A DNA stretch of 7,216 nt from JBHIDQ01 sp046760155 (lineage in GTDB: Bacteria; Chloroflexota; Dehalococcoidia; Dehalococcoidales; RBG-16-60-22): NCBI GenBank assembly GCA_046760155.1, contig JBHIDQ010000072.1, forward strand, positions 1-7,216, written 5' to 3'. The position numbers and the translations under genes are program-made. The notes beneath the pieces are model-generated. The model was not told the origin of the DNA. It worked only from the letters and a program-made list of their open reading frames with translations, and searched no databases. Positions 6,329 to 7,216 of this stretch are shown here, in pieces (the stretch's first letter is position 1; every line of letters starts with the position of its first letter).

Positions 6329-6625
6329 TTAAAAAGCCTGGCTAAAACTCGGACTTTTCTCGCAGATAACTAGCTGAGCACCCTCGCCATTATCTTCAAC
6401 GTCGAGGATTACTCCCTCAAGACTGGCAGCAAGTTCGTGTTCCACCACCAGCAAACCTGAGCCTTCGTATTCCACCACCTCATCACCCGGCATCTCTATG
6501 TCTATACCTAAACCGATGCGGCCCTCTCCCCTGGGAATCAGTCGCAATCTTGCATACCAGTTATCCACGCTGGCAGTTAGTATTCTTTTCAGCTCCTGGC
6601 GCGCACGCTCGGTAACATTTATCAT
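6329..6625 (-). CDS. HesB/IscA-fold protein without the A-type cysteines
   Basis: A 98-residue protein with the layout of the IscA/HesB A-type Fe-S family: an N-terminal helix (VTERARQELKRIL), R-L-R-L near 26-29, G-x-G-x-G, a strand with D42 and P46-G-D-E, then G-S-G-L-L-V-V and L-x-G-V-I-L-D. A-type carriers bind Fe-S clusters with one Cys near position 35 and a C-G-C at the end; here the first is absent, and only one Cys (88) remains near the end, not in a C-G-C motif. So it probably does not carry a cluster in the normal way. The ATG is preceded by GGAATAAGATA, a weak ribosome binding site. A promoter-like pair lies at 6685-6712, and a terminator follows. Not linked to Fe-S biogenesis genes in this window. 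Fold assignment is by pattern memory. Confidence 0.75.
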   Translation of the reverse strand: MINVTERARQELKRILTASVDNWYARLRLIPRGEGRIGLGIDIEMPGDEVVEYEGSGLLVVEHELAASLEGVILDVEDNGEGAQLVICEKSPSFSQAF

Positions 6626-6663
6626 TATCTTATTCCGATGTCAAATTTCAACTGCTTGGTTTT

Positions 6664-6694
6664 CAGCTAGTAATTTCTAATATAATTCTAGCTG
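6664..6694. repeat. Inverted repeat over the HesB-like promoter
   Basis: CAGCTAG and CTAGCTG form perfect 7-base arms around a 17-base spacer, with AATT/AATT pairing possible inside. It covers the proposed -10 and start point of the 6329-6625 gene, an operator-like placement. Confidence 0.5.
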
Positions 6695-6712
6695 GAATGG
6701 GTTGATTGTAAA
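6685..6712 (-). promoter_or_regulatory. Possible promoter of the HesB-like gene
   Basis: On the - strand TTTACA, a 16-base spacer and TAGAAT, each one base from the sigma-70 consensus. Transcription would start near 6678, giving a leader of about 50 bases before ATG 6625. An inverted repeat overlaps it. Confidence 0.4.
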
Positions 6713-6728
6713 TAGCTAAATAGTAATA

Positions 6729-6748
6729 ACTTAAAGTGGTATTTAAGT
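6729..6748. repeat. Small inverted repeat in the intergenic region
   Basis: ACTTAAA and TTTAAGT, perfect 7-base arms around a 6-base spacer. AT-rich, so it may be chance. No U-run follows, so it is not called a terminator. Confidence 0.35.
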
Positions 6749-6896
6749 AGGGGGTCAGGTGTTCCTGCATATGAGCCCTCAGGCAAAAGAGCACACAGCA
6801 GCACCTCGGCTTACCCTTCTCAACAAGCCAGTATTGGTCACCAAAGGAAACTATCTGGATGAGCTTAGACCACTGGTTAATCAAATGGTTACGGCT

Positions 6897-7112
6897 TTAT
6901 TCCAGACCTTTCCTTATTTTCATGACCACCGCCGAGAGCACCAGACTGATAATGCCGTACCCGAAATAAGCCGAGATTAGTGACAGTTCCGGCGCCTCCA
7001 TTCCAGCGCCGGCTCCAAAAGTACGGACAAATCCCCCGGCTAGTGACAGACAGCCAAAGACAAACAGAATCCAGACCGTTATTGACGCCAGAGCCTTAAA
7101 TACTTGCGGCAT
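6897..7112 (-). CDS. Small two-helix membrane protein, unknown function
   Basis: A 71-residue protein starting MPQVFKALAS. Two hydrophobic stretches at about 8-28 and 43-64 form a likely membrane hairpin, joined by a Gly/Ala-rich loop with one acidic cluster; the C-terminus is basic (KIRKGLE), which suggests a cytoplasmic end. The start at ATG 7112 is chosen because GGGGGTG lies 5 bases upstream (7118-7124). An in-frame GTG at 7151 would start between the -35 and -10 of a near-consensus promoter and cannot be used by that transcript. It is the first gene after that promoter. No family recognised. Confidence 0.7.
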   Translation of the reverse strand: MPQVFKALASITVWILFVFGCLSLAGGFVRTFGAGAGMEAPELSLISAYFGYGIISLVLSAVVMKIRKGLE

Positions 7113-7117
7113 TTTTT

Positions 7118-7124
7118 CACCCCC
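7118..7124 (-). promoter_or_regulatory. Ribosome binding site of the small membrane protein
   Basis: GGGGGTG on the - strand, 5 bases before ATG 7112. Together with the promoter at 7143-7170 it fixes the shorter start. Confidence 0.6.
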
Positions 7125-7142
7125 GATTAATAGTTTAGTCAA

Positions 7143-7170
7143 AGTATACACTAAAATAGCCTCTTGTCAA
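7143..7170 (-). promoter_or_regulatory. Near-consensus sigma-70 promoter
   Basis: On the - strand TTGACA (complement of 7165-7170), a 16-base spacer, then TATACT (complement of 7143-7148). The -35 is perfect and the -10 differs by one base. Transcription would begin near 7136, about 25 bases before ATG 7112. This is the best promoter in the window. Confidence 0.7.
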
Positions 7171-7216
7171 TATGCTAAAGAGAAAAATATAGTGCCCAAT
7201 TTGAGCAAGTATGTTG

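Larger units (their letters stand above)
6626..6896. other. 271-base intergenic region with palindromes, no convincing gene
   Basis: It holds the upstream region of the HesB-like gene and the end of the small membrane protein gene. Two inverted repeats and a promoter-like pair are seen in its left half; the right half (6750-6896) shows no promoter, terminator, RNA or repeat that I recognise. Open frames on both strands here have no ribosome binding site or family resemblance. Confidence 0.5.

Noticed and set aside
6663..6884. - strand open frame of 73 codons between the HesB-like gene and the small membrane protein
   Set aside because: A C-C-C run, no ribosome binding site, and inverted repeats and a promoter-like pair lying inside it argue against coding.
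6759..6980. + strand open frame of 73 codons in the right intergenic region
   Set aside because: It overlaps the end of the small membrane protein gene and has no ribosome binding site or recognisable motif.
7113..7151. Longer start (GTG 7151) for the small membrane protein
   Set aside because: It falls between the -35 and -10 of the best promoter in the window; ATG 7112 has its own ribosome binding site.

Overview
The window reads as ordinary chromosomal sequence from a bacterium of moderate GC content. The UvrC, TGS-GTPase and small hypothetical proteins suggest the Chloroflexota (Dehalococcoidia-like). That placement rests on recalled protein style, not on a search. No mobile element, CRISPR array, rRNA or tRNA was seen.

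Layout. Bases 1-1754 are read on the + strand: the last 34 codons of a DUF72 (YecE-like) protein, a Cof-type HAD phosphatase that probably starts at a TTG just after the DUF72 stop, a doubtful small membrane protein, and a flavin reductase-like FMN-binding protein with a strong ribosome binding site. Everything from 1760 to 7170 is read on the - strand and converges on this group with a 5-base gap. In order of transcription it holds: a two-helix small membrane protein with a near-consensus promoter; a HesB/IscA-fold protein without the usual cysteines, followed by a hairpin terminator; a tight cluster of uvrC, a DRG/Obg-like TGS GTPase and a small zinc-ribbon protein; a two-helix membrane protein with charged, helix-prone ends; and a protein of the B12-dependent methionine synthase activation-domain type.

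The most interesting point is in the last gene. Its two halves lie in the same frame and are separated only by one TGA codon (complement of 2048-2050), giving C-D-C-UGA at residues 135-138, a CxxU-type arrangement. A perfect 6-bp hairpin with a GUU loop (2017-2031) lies 17 bases after the UGA on the mRNA, with the loop start 22 bases after it, within the range known for bacterial SECIS elements. None of the other genes in the window ends in TGA. The gene is therefore either a candidate selenoprotein or a gene recently broken by a nonsense mutation. The sequence alone does not settle which.

The genes share no obvious pathway. The uvrC-GTPase-zinc ribbon cluster looks co-transcribed and translationally coupled. 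The rest are housekeeping or poorly known genes with their own signals. Short palindromes lie over the proposed promoters of uvrC and the HesB-like gene.
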